A stretch of 64,000 bases of DNA, taken from assembly GCF_000226095.1 (NCBI RefSeq), contig NC_016473.1, forward strand, positions 3,596,001 to 3,660,000, in the 5' to 3' direction. This document shows positions 24,188 through 35,101 of the stretch, piece by piece; positions within the stretch are counted from its first letter, which is position 1, and every line of letters starts with the position of its first letter. The translations under genes and the position numbers were made by a program. This stretch comes from Thermothelomyces thermophilus ATCC 42464 (taxonomy: Eukaryota > Ascomycota > Sordariomycetes > Sordariales > Chaetomiaceae). The notes under the pieces were generated by a model. It had not been told where the DNA came from and ran no database searches. It saw nothing but the letters and a program-made list of their open reading frames with translations.

Positions 24188-25365
24188 ATGTCGGCCGCGG
24201 AGACACCGCTCACCCGCACCACGCTCCCGAGCCCCGTGCTCCGCACCGCCGCCGTGCTCGCCTTCCTCCCCTCCCTGCCCTTGTGCATCACCCACGGCGC
24301 GCTCTCCAGCGAGCTCGTCCCGGCCCTCGGCCTCGTCCCGCTCAGCTTCTCGGCCGGCGTGTCGCTCTTCCTGCTGCTTCGCTCTCGGCGCCGAGGCACT
24401 GGGAAGGGGAAGCGGCGGAGCGGCGAGCGGGGGGATCTGGAAGGGCTGGTTGGTGCGGCCGACGCTTCTGCTTCTGCTTCTGCGGCGGCGGCGGCGGCGG
24501 AGGAGGAGGGGGAGAGTGAAGGCGAGGAGGGTCGGGAGGGAGCCGTAGCCGTGGCGCATGACGGCGATGTTGACGAAGGGGGTGATCGGGGCGACGGCGA
24601 GTCGGTGCTGACGCATCGGATCCTGGTGTTTGTGGTGGATCTGGTCCTCGCTGCCGCGCTGTTGGCCGTGCTCGTGTTTACGTGGATTCGGACGGGGACG
24701 GCGGGGGACAGGCGCCCGGAGCTGGCAATGCTCGCGGCCTACAGTACCATGCCATTGCTGGTTAATTTGTGAGACTCCATACTTTCTGTTTTGGTTTTGG
24801 ATTCTTGAAGAACGTTGGCTGACCCCGGTACAGCTCCATTCATTCATTTCTGGCGGTGCGCGAATTCGTCGCTGGCTTGGCTATCCCGAGCTTGGTCGAG
24901 TACACGGCATGGCGCCTTGTGCCCCCTAACTGCCCGCATTGCGGCAGTCGGCTGCGGCCGGACACGGTACCGCCTATCCCGTGGTATGAGACTGTTTCCA
25001 GGCCGAAGGTCTCCCTTCCACGCATCAACACGGCCTCGATTTCTCGCCCATCCCTGCCGGCTTTTCGCATGCCCAAGTTCTCTGGATTGAAGGGCCCTCG
25101 CGAGTGGAAGGTCCCGAAGTGGATGAGAGGCCGGGGTCAGGATGCCAGCCTGTTTGTGGACGACGAACAACATTACCGTGACCAATATAGCGATGACCCC
25201 GACGCGCCCTTTGACGCGCCATCCGGCCGTACCACGGTGGTAGCTACAGGGTCCGCACGCCCTGCTCCGGTGGAGGAAGTCGTGGTGGGGAAGCGGGAGA
25301 GGAGGGATGTCATTGTCGGGAGCGAGGCGTGGGCCATAAATGAAGATGACCATGTGCGGACCTGA
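24188..25365 (+). CDS. putative four-helix membrane protein with CxxC motif
   Basis: Exons 24188-24768 and 24834-25365 give 370 residues. The 65-nt intron has GTGAGA, CTGAC and CAG signals, and splicing joins a continuous hydrophobic segment (LLVNF-SIHSFLAV). Two helices near residues 18-40 and 44-66 are followed by an Ala/Glu/Gly-rich linker (about 67-140) with a poly-Ala run. Two more helices lie near 145-166 and 178-200. The cytosolic C-terminal half begins with NCPHCGSRLRPD, half of a zinc ribbon or rubredoxin-like knuckle, then a Pro/Lys-rich and an acidic tail. The start ATG has a good context (ACCATGT). I do not recognise the family and infer only a membrane location. Confidence 0.72.
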
Positions 25366-26810
25366 AATGGGAACTCACGGTCGCGTTTGCTGGTATCCTA
25401 ATTAGGGCCCGCTTGTGCCAAGATCTCTCCTTCAAAGTCAAGCCTGATGATTTGGTTCGAGCGATACTGGTTTCTTGGTTTACTTTCTGTTGCCGGCGTC
25501 GCTAATCAGATACCCAGACTCTGTATGATATTACTAATTAAGTGCTAGCTTGGATACTGTTTCTGTCCGGTCGAGGGGTTCCTCAGTCACCCTTTTGGCT
25601 CTGGCCGACGGACTGCCGTGTGCTGCGGAATTCTACAACGTTTAACATTATGGTCATCATCAGATCCCGGAACTGTTTATGAGACGTAGCAGCTGCTGTG
25701 GCCAAAGAGGCAGCCCGGTTGCATTGAAATAGCTTCCTGCGACTGTATTTTATCGGCGCAGTTTCCACCACGGCACGAGAGATCGGAAAGTTGCGGTGCC
25801 TGATGAACCCTTTGAGGCAGGCAGAACCATCTTTCTAACAAGAGCCCCTCCTTTGCCGCAGCTCAGCCTGCTTGCACCTGCCTTCCTATTATTCGCTTCA
25901 AAAGAAACTAACCCTAGCCTTTCGTCCTTGTTCCAGCGTGAACTCCATGTCAATCGCAGTGTCACCGCAGCCCCAAAGTGTCCATGGGGTCCAGTTAAGA
26001 CAAAAGCAAGCTCTTCTGAAGTCGCTTCCTGGTCTTCCCGGCTAATGACGTCTCATTTCTGCCCGGTCCGAATAGGAAGAGAGTGAACGTGAACTCTCTG
26101 CAGAGATTCGGGTGCACCAGAATAAGCAAAGCCATTACATTTGTATCGCTTACTGGGTAAGAGCAACATGGCACCAAGGTAGATCTAAGAGTGACAGGGG
26201 TCTGGCGGTTGACAGTGACCTGGCTCCGGAGTACGAATCAGACGGTTCGCAGCCTTAACAGACTGGAACCTGAGTGTCGATGACTGGGGACCAGGTCGAC
26301 CGAGACTGGGATTGGTCGGCCGTTTTGCGCTGGCAGTTCTCGAAGGCGCGAAGAATGGTCCACGTGTATGACAAGGGAAGCGCAAATGCCCATTGCCAGC
26401 AATGAACATGCCTGGAATTGTCGAGGAATGGCATTCCCATATGGGCCGTTGCGGGTAGCGATCGAATCAGATAGCCGAAAACCGGCGTAATAATAGTACG
26501 GATACGGAGTACCCAGTGGCTGTGTCAGGCCGGGCCAGCCCCACGTCCAGCCACGCTGTCCTGGCGGCCTAACAGAGCAATCGCCTAAGCCGCCGCCCAG
26601 CCCCCCTGAAACCGGCGCGCCGAGTCATCCACAACTCGAAACACCAGGTTCATGATGGAGGCCCACCGCTGCCGGTCACGCTTCTACGCGCCAGTTCTCC
26701 TGCGTTGGAGAACCCGGCCCCCTTCCTCCTTCTCCATGGTCAATTGCGGGCTTGGTTGAGCCTCTTTTCCCTTTTGCCAACTGAAATTCTCGGCCAAAAA
26801 TCGGACTGCA
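25366..26810. other. intergenic, no supported gene
   Basis: About 1.4 kb. Small frames on both strands have no recognisable similarity. It contains TACGGAGTA at 26503-26511. It probably holds the 3' end of the membrane-protein gene and the promoter of the next gene. Confidence 0.5.
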
Positions 26811-28187
26811 ATGCCATTCTTCGCCAACACGCCAGAAGCTCGACTCGGCCGCTCCGACTCCAAGGACGCGTCGACAACATGCAGGGGCATCACGTCGAAC
26901 GGCCGACCATGCCGACGCCCGATCGCGGCGGAAGATGCACCCTCGGGCAGCACACGTCTGAAACCCGGGAATATTCGCACCGATGACCCTACCGACGAGA
27001 GCTTGTATTGCTGGCAGCACAAGGATCAAGCGAGCGCCTCGGCAAAGTCGAGTTCGGGGCCTAGGATGTCTCATACGCCCATCCTCGAGGAGCGGACCAG
27101 CTTGGATACTCTGGCCGAGCGCCTCGGGCTCGTCCGCACCCAGTCTGAGAAGCCGCAGAAGGGATCCGGCAGGCCCGGTGGAAAAGGGACCCAGCGGCCA
27201 GCTCAGATGGCGCGCCCGAAGCCAAGGAAGGAGACCACCTTTTGCTGCTGCTTCCGCATCTCGCTTGAAGAAGTCCAGCCTCCTCCGCGCCCGAGCCCGC
27301 ATCCGGTGCAACCGACGACGTCGGTGTCCACTCCACCGAGGCCGGGCGGCAGGAAGGAGTCGGGCCAATACTTATCGCCGCCCTCACCGCCACGACCACG
27401 ACCAAACTCGTCCGGCCAAGCATCAGGACGCCACTCGCGCCGAGGCTCGGAAGCCTCTCAGACAGCGCAGTTTATGTCCCTGATTCCCCACGACGCCTCT
27501 CCGCAAACAGCCTCTCAACTCTTGGCCGAGCTCGCAAAACCCATCTCCCCGCAGGACGAGCCGGGATACATCTATATCTTCTGGCTGACCCCGGAGTCCG
27601 AACCGTCCACACCCCCCGCGGAAGCGGCTCGCTCGCTTCTCGCACCCCCATCCACACCTAGGAGCCGCAGCCGCCGACCAAGCGACGTCCTGGCCTCGTT
27701 TGCCCGCGAGCAGGAGCAAGAAGAGGAGGTGGAGGAGGAGGAGGACGACGACGGCGACGACCGACACGGCGTGAGGGGCAGCGGGGGGAGGAGGAAGAAG
27801 AAAACGAAGAAGAAGAAGACGATCCTCCTCAAGATCGGCCGCGCCAACAACGTCCAGCGCCGCCTCAACGAGTGGCAGCGCCAGTGCGGCTACAACCTCT
27901 CGCTGATCCGCTACTACCCCTACGTGCCCTCCGGGGGCAGTCCCGGCGGGGAGACTTCTTCGTCGGCCGCCGCCGTGCCGCGCAAGATGCCGCACAGCCA
28001 CAAGGTCGAGCGGCTCGTGCACATCGAGCTGGCCGGCCGCGGGCTGCGGGTCGCCGACCGCGAGAAGTGCGAGGCCTGCGGGCGGGAGCATCGCGAGTGG
28101 TTCGAGGTCGAGGCGTCGAGGTCGGCCGTGGCCGAGGTCGATGAGGTCGTGAGGCGGTGGTCGGATTGGGATGAGGGGTTGATCTGA
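26811..28187 (+). CDS. GIY-YIG superfamily (T5orf172/DUF1766) domain protein
   Basis: A single exon of 458 residues. The C-terminal part matches the T5orf172/DUF1766 branch of the GIY-YIG fold, found in many fungal proteins and in fission yeast Mug113. GYIYIF is at 252-257, LLKIGRANNVQRRLNEWQ starts near 339, a conserved HKVERLVHIEL helix lies near 398, and KCEACGREHREWF is at about 420-432. The N-terminal half is Pro/Ser-rich and disordered-looking, but has an early Cys/His cluster (TTCRGITSNGRPCRRP ... YCWQH) that could bind zinc. A strongly acidic and then Lys-rich insertion splits the first two beta strands of the fold. Nuclease activity is unproven for this branch, and I infer no substrate. 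No signal peptide or membrane segment is visible. Confidence 0.82.
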   Translation: MPFFANTPEARLGRSDSKDASTTCRGITSNGRPCRRPIAAEDAPSGSTRLKPGNIRTDDPTDESLYCWQHKDQASASAKSSSGPRMSHTPILEERTSLDTLAERLGLVRTQSEKPQKGSGRPGGKGTQRPAQMARPKPRKETTFCCCFRISLEEVQPPPRPSPHPVQPTTSVSTPPRPGGRKESGQYLSPPSPPRPRPNSSGQASGRHSRRGSEASQTAQFMSLIPHDASPQTASQLLAELAKPISPQDEPGYIYIFWLTPESEPSTPPAEAARSLLAPPSTPRSRSRRPSDVLASFAREQEQEEEVEEEEDDDGDDRHGVRGSGGRRKKKTKKKKTILLKIGRANNVQRRLNEWQRQCGYNLSLIRYYPYVPSGGSPGGETSSSAAAVPRKMPHSHKVERLVHIELAGRGLRVADREKCEACGREHREWFEVEASRSAVAEVDEVVRRWSDWDEGLI

Positions 28188-28638
28188 GGAGTGCGTGTGC
28201 TGGGGGAAGAAGAAGCAAGGAATGAGAGGTTAGAAGGCGGTGTTGTTGCCCCTTGCATTTGCGGTGCAGTGCGGTGCATTGCGTCTGGCGTTGCTTTCGG
28301 CGATTATTATTATTATCATTATCATGGTTCGCCAACCAGTGGAGGCGTTTATAATACCACCACCTGAACAGGGATCTGGGGCTCCGTTATGTCTTGACTC
28401 ATCAGCGGCCAGCTATCTGACGGCGCGAATACAACAATCGATTCTTCAACGCTTTCTCCAACGTCCCCTTGCCCCACGAGCATTTACGCCGGTTTCTGAA
28501 ATGGTAAATGTATTGTAGTAACGACAACAAATGCTTGAGCCCGACCAATCCTCGAAACGAAGTGATACCTGTAACACCCGACGCCGCACATGCTATGCTG
28601 CAGTTCCTGCAACCCCTCCATTTCCCCCCCTTGGCTGC
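28188..28638. other. intergenic with ATT/ATC microsatellite
   Basis: About 450 bases between convergent genes. It holds a short imperfect ATT/ATC repeat at about 28301-28324 and no gene; probably both 3' untranslated regions. Confidence 0.55.
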
Positions 28639-29239
28639 TCAAACGCCGGAAGGAGCCATTACTGGGACAAAGTTGAACCCCACGATGCCGTCCGCCAGCA
28701 GCTCGTGGCCTCTCCGCACCGACACCCTCCTCCCGATGATGCCGTCTTGCCCCACTTGCAGCGACACGGCCGCGCCCAGCGGCATCTCGGCCCCCTCGCT
28801 GTGCCCGCGCAGGGTGAACTGCCGCATCAGGCCCGACTCGGCGAGCGGTTTTGTCAGGTCGCCGGTCATGCTAATTACAGGATTGTTAATTAGACCCTCC
28901 CACAACTCGCAATGTCAGATCCGCCTTGTCAGCCCCGCTTGGACCTCTTGGGACTGTCTGCCGTGGCTGGCCGGCGGGGTGTGTTAAGGAGGAGGAGGAG
29001 GAGGAGGAGAAGGAGGCTCACTGTATGGATACGAGCACGTCGTCGCAATCACCCCGGTCACCCAGGGGAGAGGGCTCCTCTTTGCGTTGGTGAAAGCGGA
29101 CGTGTGTGGCGTGTGTGCTGGAAGGGGATGAGGGATTGAGGAAGAGCAGGTTGCCGAGGCTGCCGCGGCCGGTTGGGGAGGAGAGGTCGACGCGGGCGCC
29201 GACGCGCGGGGTGGCTGAAGGTGTTTCGGGGCCGCACAT
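28639..29239 (-). CDS. small hypothetical protein, two exons
   Basis: Exons 29239-29022 and 28870-28639 give 149 residues from an ATG at 29239. The 151-nt intron has a GTGAGC donor and an ATTAG acceptor, holds a GGA-rich run, and joins the frames in phase 2. Two similar halves are suggestive: each has a basic or glycine-rich stretch followed by short beta-like segments (VGARVDLSS, ADGIVGFNFV). No signal peptide, membrane segment or family that I recognise. Support comes from the fitted splice phase and open frames. The opposite-strand frame (28508-28987) is weaker because it has no matching partner exon. Confidence 0.5.
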
Positions 29240-29990
29240 TCTACTTCTTCTTCGTCTCTTTTGTTGGTTGTTGGTAAAGGACCTCTGTTTCCGGTGTCGC
29301 TGAGTGGAAATTTGGTTTCTTTGTGGGGGAAGCGGGCAAGAAGAGTTGGAGGAATGGGAAAGTGTGGAAGAACGGGCAAGTGTCCGGTTGGATTTAATTA
29401 TACGAAGGATGTGTGTGAACTATTACTGCGTGCTAGGATACGAAAGCAGCAAGAAACTCGGGTTTTGACGGTCCAGAACATGTCAAACCTCTCTAGGTTT
29501 CACCATCCATCACTAGACGTATTCAGTTGAGCTTTTGAATTCCAGTCCTTGATCTGGTGGTGGCCGTCAAGGTGGCTCCAGGGTGCTCTGATCGGCAGCT
29601 CATCGATGATGGTCTGCTTCTAGTCCTCGAACACGGTTCCAGAACCTCAAACAAGGAGCAAGTTTCTAGACCAATCAGGTTTCCTGAAACTGACAAAAAC
29701 TGCCGCTTTGGTCATCTATCAGGCCTTGGCTTCCCGGTTGAGCTCGGGCCACCCGCCCCGCACCAAGGCCGTTTGAGCACGTTTGCGCGGGTAAAGGGGC
29801 GAGCACCTCGACGGCCACCTGACGCGACGTGCTCCACGGAAGAAACGGCAACAGCAGCAGCAGCAGCAACAGCTCAGGCGACCTGCACCTTGATGAGCAA
29901 GTTTCGTAATCTCCAATTACTGCAAGTCTAAGGCAGGCACGGCATCGTTATTATTATTATTAATTATTATTAGATACGCGAGGAGTCAAA
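29240..29990. other. intergenic between divergent genes
   Basis: About 750 bases upstream of both the small minus-strand gene and the superoxide dismutase gene. A CAG-type run lies at about 29850-29870 and an ATT/TTA repeat at 29948-29971, just before the superoxide dismutase start. No gene is supported. Confidence 0.5.
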
Positions 29991-30794
29991 ATGGTCAACT
30001 TCAGCAACCTGCTCCAATTCCTCTCCCTGCAGTCGCCACTCGGCTCCGACAGCACCAACAGCACGCTCAACCTCGCCAAAATGGGCATCACAGCGTATAC
30101 CCTCCCGGCCTTGCCGTACGCCTACGACGCGCTGGAGCCGCACATCTCGGCCCAGATCATGGAGCTGCACCACAGCAAGCACCACCAGGCCTACGTGACC
30201 AACCTCAACAAGGCCCTCGAGGCGCACGTCACGGCCGTCGCGCAGGGCGACGTGGCCGCCCAGATTGCGCTGCAGCAGGCAATCAAGTTCAACGGCGGCG
30301 GGCACATCAACCACTCGCTCTTCTGGAAGAACCTGGCGCCCGCGGGCAGCGACGAGGCGAGCCTGGACCGGGCGAGCACCCTGGTCAAGGAGATCGAGAA
30401 GACGTGGGGCAGCTTCGACCAGTTCAAGGCCGCCTTCTCGGCCGCCCTGCTCGGCATCCAGGGCAGCGGCTGGGGATGGCTGGTCCGCGAGGCGGGCAAC
30501 GGCGCCGGCCTGCGCATCGTCACCACCAAGGACCAGGACCCGGTCGTCGGCGGGGACGTGCCTATCTTCGGCGTCGACATGTGGGAGCACGCGTACTACC
30601 TCCAGGTTGGTCCATCTGTTTTCCTTGCCTCCTTCCATTTTTTCACGGGATGCATGCAGCATTGTCCGCTGACGTCCATGGTGCAGTACTTGAACGGCAA
30701 GGCGGCATACGTTGAGAACATCTGGAACGTGATCAACTGGAAGACGGCTGAGGACCGGTTTGCGGGACGGTCCGAGGAGAAGACCGAACTTTGA
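29991..30794 (+). CDS. Mn-type superoxide dismutase
   Basis: Exons 29991-30605 and 30687-30794 give 240 residues. The enzyme converts superoxide to oxygen and peroxide. Family landmarks are complete: TLPALPYAYDALEP, then HHSKHHQAYV with metal ligand His60, NHSLFW with His108, and VDMWEHAYY with Asp196 and His200. GIQGSGWGW carries the Gln typical of Mn enzymes. The 81-nt intron is a multiple of three and free of stops. Exclusion is favoured because splicing restores HAYYLQ-YLNGKAAY exactly. Two starts have good context: Met1 and Met31 (30081), from which the canonical domain begins. The first 30 residues lack Arg and contain acidic residues, so they do not look like a mitochondrial presequence. 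The protein may be cytosolic. Confidence 0.93.
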   Translation: MVNFSNLLQFLSLQSPLGSDSTNSTLNLAKMGITAYTLPALPYAYDALEPHISAQIMELHHSKHHQAYVTNLNKALEAHVTAVAQGDVAAQIALQQAIKFNGGGHINHSLFWKNLAPAGSDEASLDRASTLVKEIEKTWGSFDQFKAAFSAALLGIQGSGWGWLVREAGNGAGLRIVTTKDQDPVVGGDVPIFGVDMWEHAYYLQVGPSVFLASFHFFTGCMQHCPLTSMVQYLNGKAAYVENIWNVINWKTAEDRFAGRSEEKTEL

Positions 30795-33323
30795 GGGCGA
30801 CGATAGACTATCTCGCACATTTTATTTTTTTAAAAAAAATTTTGGATACTAATGAGCTGTATGCCATGCTCTTTCCTGTTATCAGCGTCCTTTTCGACGA
30901 GGGAAGAATCTCACGGAGGAGACTGACACAATGTTTGACCCGTCAACATCCGGGGAGCTTTGGGGAAAGATAGTTCATTTCATTGCCTGAGAAACTTCGC
31001 ATCCGCAGACGGGCGTTAGATGCATATTAAGTAGTTGCAGGCACGCACATCCGGTTAGGAGCCAACATCTGCCGACGTTGCTCCACGGCATCCATACAGA
31101 AAACAGGCATCCCCGAAGCTCCCCGAGCTGTTTGAGCCTACTCCTGCACTGGTAATGGCCGTAGTGCACAGCTTCGCATCACTTTGAACTACCCACTTTG
31201 AAAAGTGTCGGCCACAGCAAAGGATCAAAGGTACTTGTCCTTCACACGCTATGTGTGCTAGGATAGCACCAAGCGTTGACCGAACTATCCCTGTTCTGTC
31301 TATGACTCGCCCGATGACCAATCAGGATATTAGTTTGATAGTTCACTTCCCTACTTACTTGCCTCAATCTCCCCGAGAAACACATCTATACACATTCAGG
31401 TTGCCTCTAAGTGGTTGAGTAGAAGCAGGGTTGGTCCAGCGAAGCACGCGGCAATCGGGGTGACCACTGCAACCGCTAAGAACCTGCTTAAACGCGGGAT
31501 ACAGGGAACGGTTCAAGAGCTCCGAATTTAGCGGCCTTTCTTTGATGTCGCTTTGTTAAGGGTCTTTTCACGGGCTTTGCATCTCTTCCCATCTCTCTGT
31601 ATTCGCTTCTAGTAGTCATGATCCTTGGCTCGGGTGTCACGGTCACCTCCGCTCCTCCTGGTAGCCGTACAATTAGTACGTTTAGCTCCTCACCGTGATG
31701 ACGGGACCAGCTAGTGCTACGTGGGAATGGCGGGTATGGATATGAGTACGGGTTCAATAATCATGCCTGATCCTTCGAACGTTGGGTTGTGGGGGCACGA
31801 CATTTTAAGGTACCGCAGGTAGGTAAGGGGTGGGACCTGCAGTGCGTGGTGGAGGTGTTGGTGGATTTGGACTCGGCAGGAGGAAGGTTCTTTAGGTACC
31901 ACCGCAGTGAACGCGGTCTGTTTTCGCTACTCGAGTGTAACTGACGTCTGACGTTTCCAGTTCAAGTAGGTTTGTATGTAGGAACTTATTATACTTAATT
32001 AAGTCCTAGTTAACACATTGAGAGCACTTCGCCCTACAGAATCGCGTTCCGGGCCCAGGGCTTTTCGACGAACTATTAACCAAGGTAGGTACGCAGCTGA
32101 TCGGAGAAATCATCCGAGCAACCAGTCGATTGAACATTTTCCACTTCCTACGGAGAGCTACCTACAAGGTAGCAAGATCTCTACGTATGTTGTCATCTTA
32201 CTCCAACATCAGTTGAAGCGCAACGCTCGTAAGATCAGCCGTGTTTGGCAATTCCCTCCTGGGAGAAGGACCGATTGGTTGGACGTTAATTAGTAGAAGC
32301 CGACCGGCTATGCTTTCCTTCGCAGTACCAAAGCTAGCGTTTCATACCTGGGGGCTTGCTAACGAGCTTTGCTCTCTGTCGTCCGATCCTTTTTAAATTT
32401 TTTAACCAGCAATAGAGAACCTCTTGCTCCCTCCGTATTAGTGTTATCCATGCAACCCCAGATCTCAAACACTTTCCCAGAGCTAATAATTAGTTGCCTG
32501 ATCCCTTGCAGTGACCCTAGCAATCGCTCGCAAATTCTGCTAAAGTTCTTGCGCTCGCTTTTGTAGCATTTTTGTGCTCTTTTGTTCTCGGTCTACATAT
32601 TGTCTCAGGCGGGCTGTGTCGAGTTTCCAATAGGGCTGCTCGCATCGAAGGATCAGAGAGGCCCACGCAGTCATACGCGGCGCAGCTTGACGGGGCAATC
32701 ACAGGGGCAGCCAACGCAGGGGTTGAGCTTATGGATACGAATGCACTCCGGAGCTCACCGCCTCATCCGCGTAGGAGCCAAGCCTAGGTAGGATCTTGTG
32801 GGTTACCACATCAAACAAGGACTAATTAGCGTCACGGGAGCGGATCGCCTGAAACATTCGGAGTTGTTGGTAACTCCCTCCGCCCAAGGGGCGCCAAGGC
32901 AGGGACGGGCTGAATGGCCACGAAACAATGCTACAACAGGAAGGTTGCTTTCGCCGATGGTCAGCCGCAGGACTTATAGGTCCATACATTACCTAAACAG
33001 TCGTGTTTCGGAACTTCTTGCATTGATCGTTTCCTTCAGCTCGCCATCTGCTCTTAATTAGCACATCCAGCAAAGGCCTGAAGGGCTGGCTGAGTAGGAG
33101 CTTGAGAGAATATCGAGGACCGACAGATTGCAAGCTGTCTCGAGTTTTCTGACAGAGGCATAATAAAATCTGGCTATAATTCAAAGAAAATCCCGACGAA
33201 CAACCTGCTGCGAGGACTCAACGACCATCTCTCCCGGGCTTCAATCTCCTTATCTTTCCCATCACACTCGTGACCCGTCACCTATCCAGAAGTCACGTCG
33301 AATATTTAGTGCACCCGCCCACC
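30795..33323. other. intergenic, no supported gene
   Basis: About 2.5 kb. Directly after the superoxide dismutase stop is a T-rich then A-rich stretch (30821-30845) that may act in 3' end formation. The remainder has short frames only, on both strands. Near 33158-33178 there are AT-rich TATA-like words about 150 bases before the spherulin-4 start. Confidence 0.5.
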
Positions 33324-34259
33324 ATGAAGCTCGTGCTGCTCTGCAGCCTGGCCGCCACGGCGATGGCCACCGACCTCCTCCTCCCGCTCTACCAGTACCC
33401 GGCCTCCACCGGGGGCGCGTGGGATCCCATCAAGGCGGCCCTGGCCGCCAACCCGTCCGTCACGGCTACCATCATCATCAACCCCAACAACGGGCCCGGC
33501 GACGCCAACCAGGGCATAGATGACCCGCAGTACGTGGCCGGCACCAAGGCGCTCGCTGCGTTACCCAACGTCCGCCTGATCGGCTACGTGCACACGTCGA
33601 CCGACTGGGGCGCCACCCGCTGCAACGTCCCCTGGAGCTCCATCACGGCCGACATCCGCAAGTGGTCCACCTGGGTCGACCGCGGCGTGCCCATCGGCGG
33701 CATCTTCATCGACGAAGCCCCCGCCGACACCTCCAACGACTGCGTCAACTACATGCGCAACCTGACCACCTTCATCCGCACCGACCCGGCCCTCCGCTTC
33801 GGCGGCAGCAACGCCTTCGTCGTCTACAACCCGGGCGGCACGGGGCCGAGCCTGCCGGCGTATTACGACCTGCAGCCGAACCTGATCGTGGCGCTCGAGA
33901 CGTGCTTCACGGTGCCCGAGCGCGCGGGCGAGGACTACGACCAGTGCCCGCGCGCGGGCGGGTACGAGCCCTACGATCACGCCGGCCCGGGCCGCTCCAT
34001 CGACGACGTCCTCTTCCCGGCCGCCGGCGCCGCCAACGCCCCCCGCACCGCCGTCCTCGTCCACGGCTTCCACGACTTCAACGGCGCCCCGGCCAACCTC
34101 AGCGCCACCCCCGCCGTGCTCGACCAGCTGGTCGCCGCCGTCGTCCAGCGCCGCATCGGCGCCACCTTCTTCAACACGGCCGGCTACCACACCTTTGAGG
34201 ACGGCCCCGCCTCGATCGGAAACTTCATGGGCGTCTTGGCCGCCAAGAATGCCGCATGA
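33324..34259 (+). CDS. secreted spherulin-4 family protein (GH135-like)
   Basis: A single exon of 311 residues. The start ATG (ACCATGA context) opens a signal peptide, MKLVLLCSLAATAMA, with predicted cleavage after residue 15. The mature protein begins DLLLPLYQYPA, as in the spherulation-specific family 4. Other family landmarks are IIINPNNGPG, RLIGYVHT and IFIDEAP, whose Asp130-Glu131 pair matches the acidic active-site pair of Aspergillus Sph3, an enzyme that cleaves galactosaminogalactan. A late HGFHDFNG and FFNTAGYHTF complete the barrel. The role is probably extracellular polysaccharide hydrolysis in the cell wall or matrix; activity on this substrate is inferred from the family. No membrane anchor or GPI signal is visible. 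Confidence 0.88.
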   Translation: MKLVLLCSLAATAMATDLLLPLYQYPASTGGAWDPIKAALAANPSVTATIIINPNNGPGDANQGIDDPQYVAGTKALAALPNVRLIGYVHTSTDWGATRCNVPWSSITADIRKWSTWVDRGVPIGGIFIDEAPADTSNDCVNYMRNLTTFIRTDPALRFGGSNAFVVYNPGGTGPSLPAYYDLQPNLIVALETCFTVPERAGEDYDQCPRAGGYEPYDHAGPGRSIDDVLFPAAGAANAPRTAVLVHGFHDFNGAPANLSATPAVLDQLVAAVVQRRIGATFFNTAGYHTFEDGPASIGNFMGVLAAKNAA

Positions 34260-34492
34260 GATCAGGGGGGATTAATTAGTAGGAGGATAGGAGAGAAAAG
34301 GGTGTATGGATGATGAGGTCGTAGAGTGCTTGGACAGTAATGAATTATAATTGTTATTCGACTAATTAGTGGAAGAACTGAGAAACAGGCCAAGCCGCGA
34401 ACCCAGAAGCGAAGCGAGCTCAGCCCCCTAGGTTTTGAATGCCGTGGCTTCCTTCGTCCTTGCCAGTTCCTCCACACAAGACATATTCAGAC

Positions 34493-35101
34493 TTAGCAAC
34501 TCGTGCTCTTGGTCTTGTAGCACCCCAGCGCCCCGTTACCGTTGTCGACAATAGTGTCTGATGATGATTATCAATGACAACCGTCAGTCACTCCTCGCAA
34601 AATATCGTCGAGTTCATGGAGGCGGACGCACTGAGATCAAATATAGCCGTAGGCCAGTCGGCCTGGGCAGCGCCCGGGCCGGGATTGCACTTGCAGTAGA
34701 TGATCGACGGCTGCTCGCCAATAATCAAGCCGTTGCCCGGATTGCTGTTGGTGCATTTGACGCATTGGTCATCAAAGTGCGGCCTGGAGCGACAATTAGG
34801 TACATAATTATTCTACGTCAGTTCCTGGTGACCGTTGGTCCTCCACGCGAGCATTAATTACGGTCCAGGCAACGTACCCAGCCCCAGAGGGGTCCGCCTG
34901 CAGCCTGCCATTGACGTTCTTGATGCACTTGTTCAAGTTAAGCTTGGAACACGTGGATTGCCCAAAGATGTTCTTGCAGTTCGCCCTCAGCGTCTTGCCG
35001 CTGACCTTGATCGACTTGGCATCGCAGGAATCCGCAAAGTTCGCAGCAAGGGCCCCGGAAGCGCCGAGGCCCAGCACTAGGGCGAACAAGGTGGGTTTCA
35101 T
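34493..35101 (-). CDS. secreted CVNH (cyanovirin-N homology) protein
   Basis: Three exons (35101-34878, 34783-34632, 34557-34493) give 146 residues. Introns are 94 and 74 nt with GTACGT and GTGCGT donors. The phases fit, the frame is continuous, and it ends at a TAA. A signal peptide (MKPTLFALVLGLGASGALA) precedes ANFADSCDAKSIKVSGKTL and later LNLNKCIKNVNGRL, typical of the first CVNH half. The second half carries FDDQCVKC, IIYCKCN and SDLNTIVDNGNGALGCY-like residues (the splice gives LNTIVDNGNGALGCY). CVNH domains are small carbohydrate-binding lectins in fungi; the ligand here is unknown. About 230 bases separate it from the convergent spherulin-4 gene, another secreted protein with a glycan-related fold. 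Confidence 0.85.

Noticed and set aside
24110-24847. A 245-codon minus-strand frame
   Set aside because: Overlaps exon 1 of the membrane-protein gene on the other strand; composition is a shadow.
28508-28987. A 159-codon plus-strand frame
   Set aside because: The minus strand offers a two-exon model with matching phase and proper ends; the plus frame has neither similarity nor an intron partner.
33561-34190. A 209-codon minus-strand frame
   Set aside because: Antisense of the GC-rich spherulin-4 exon, Val/Gly/Ala-rich and without similarity.
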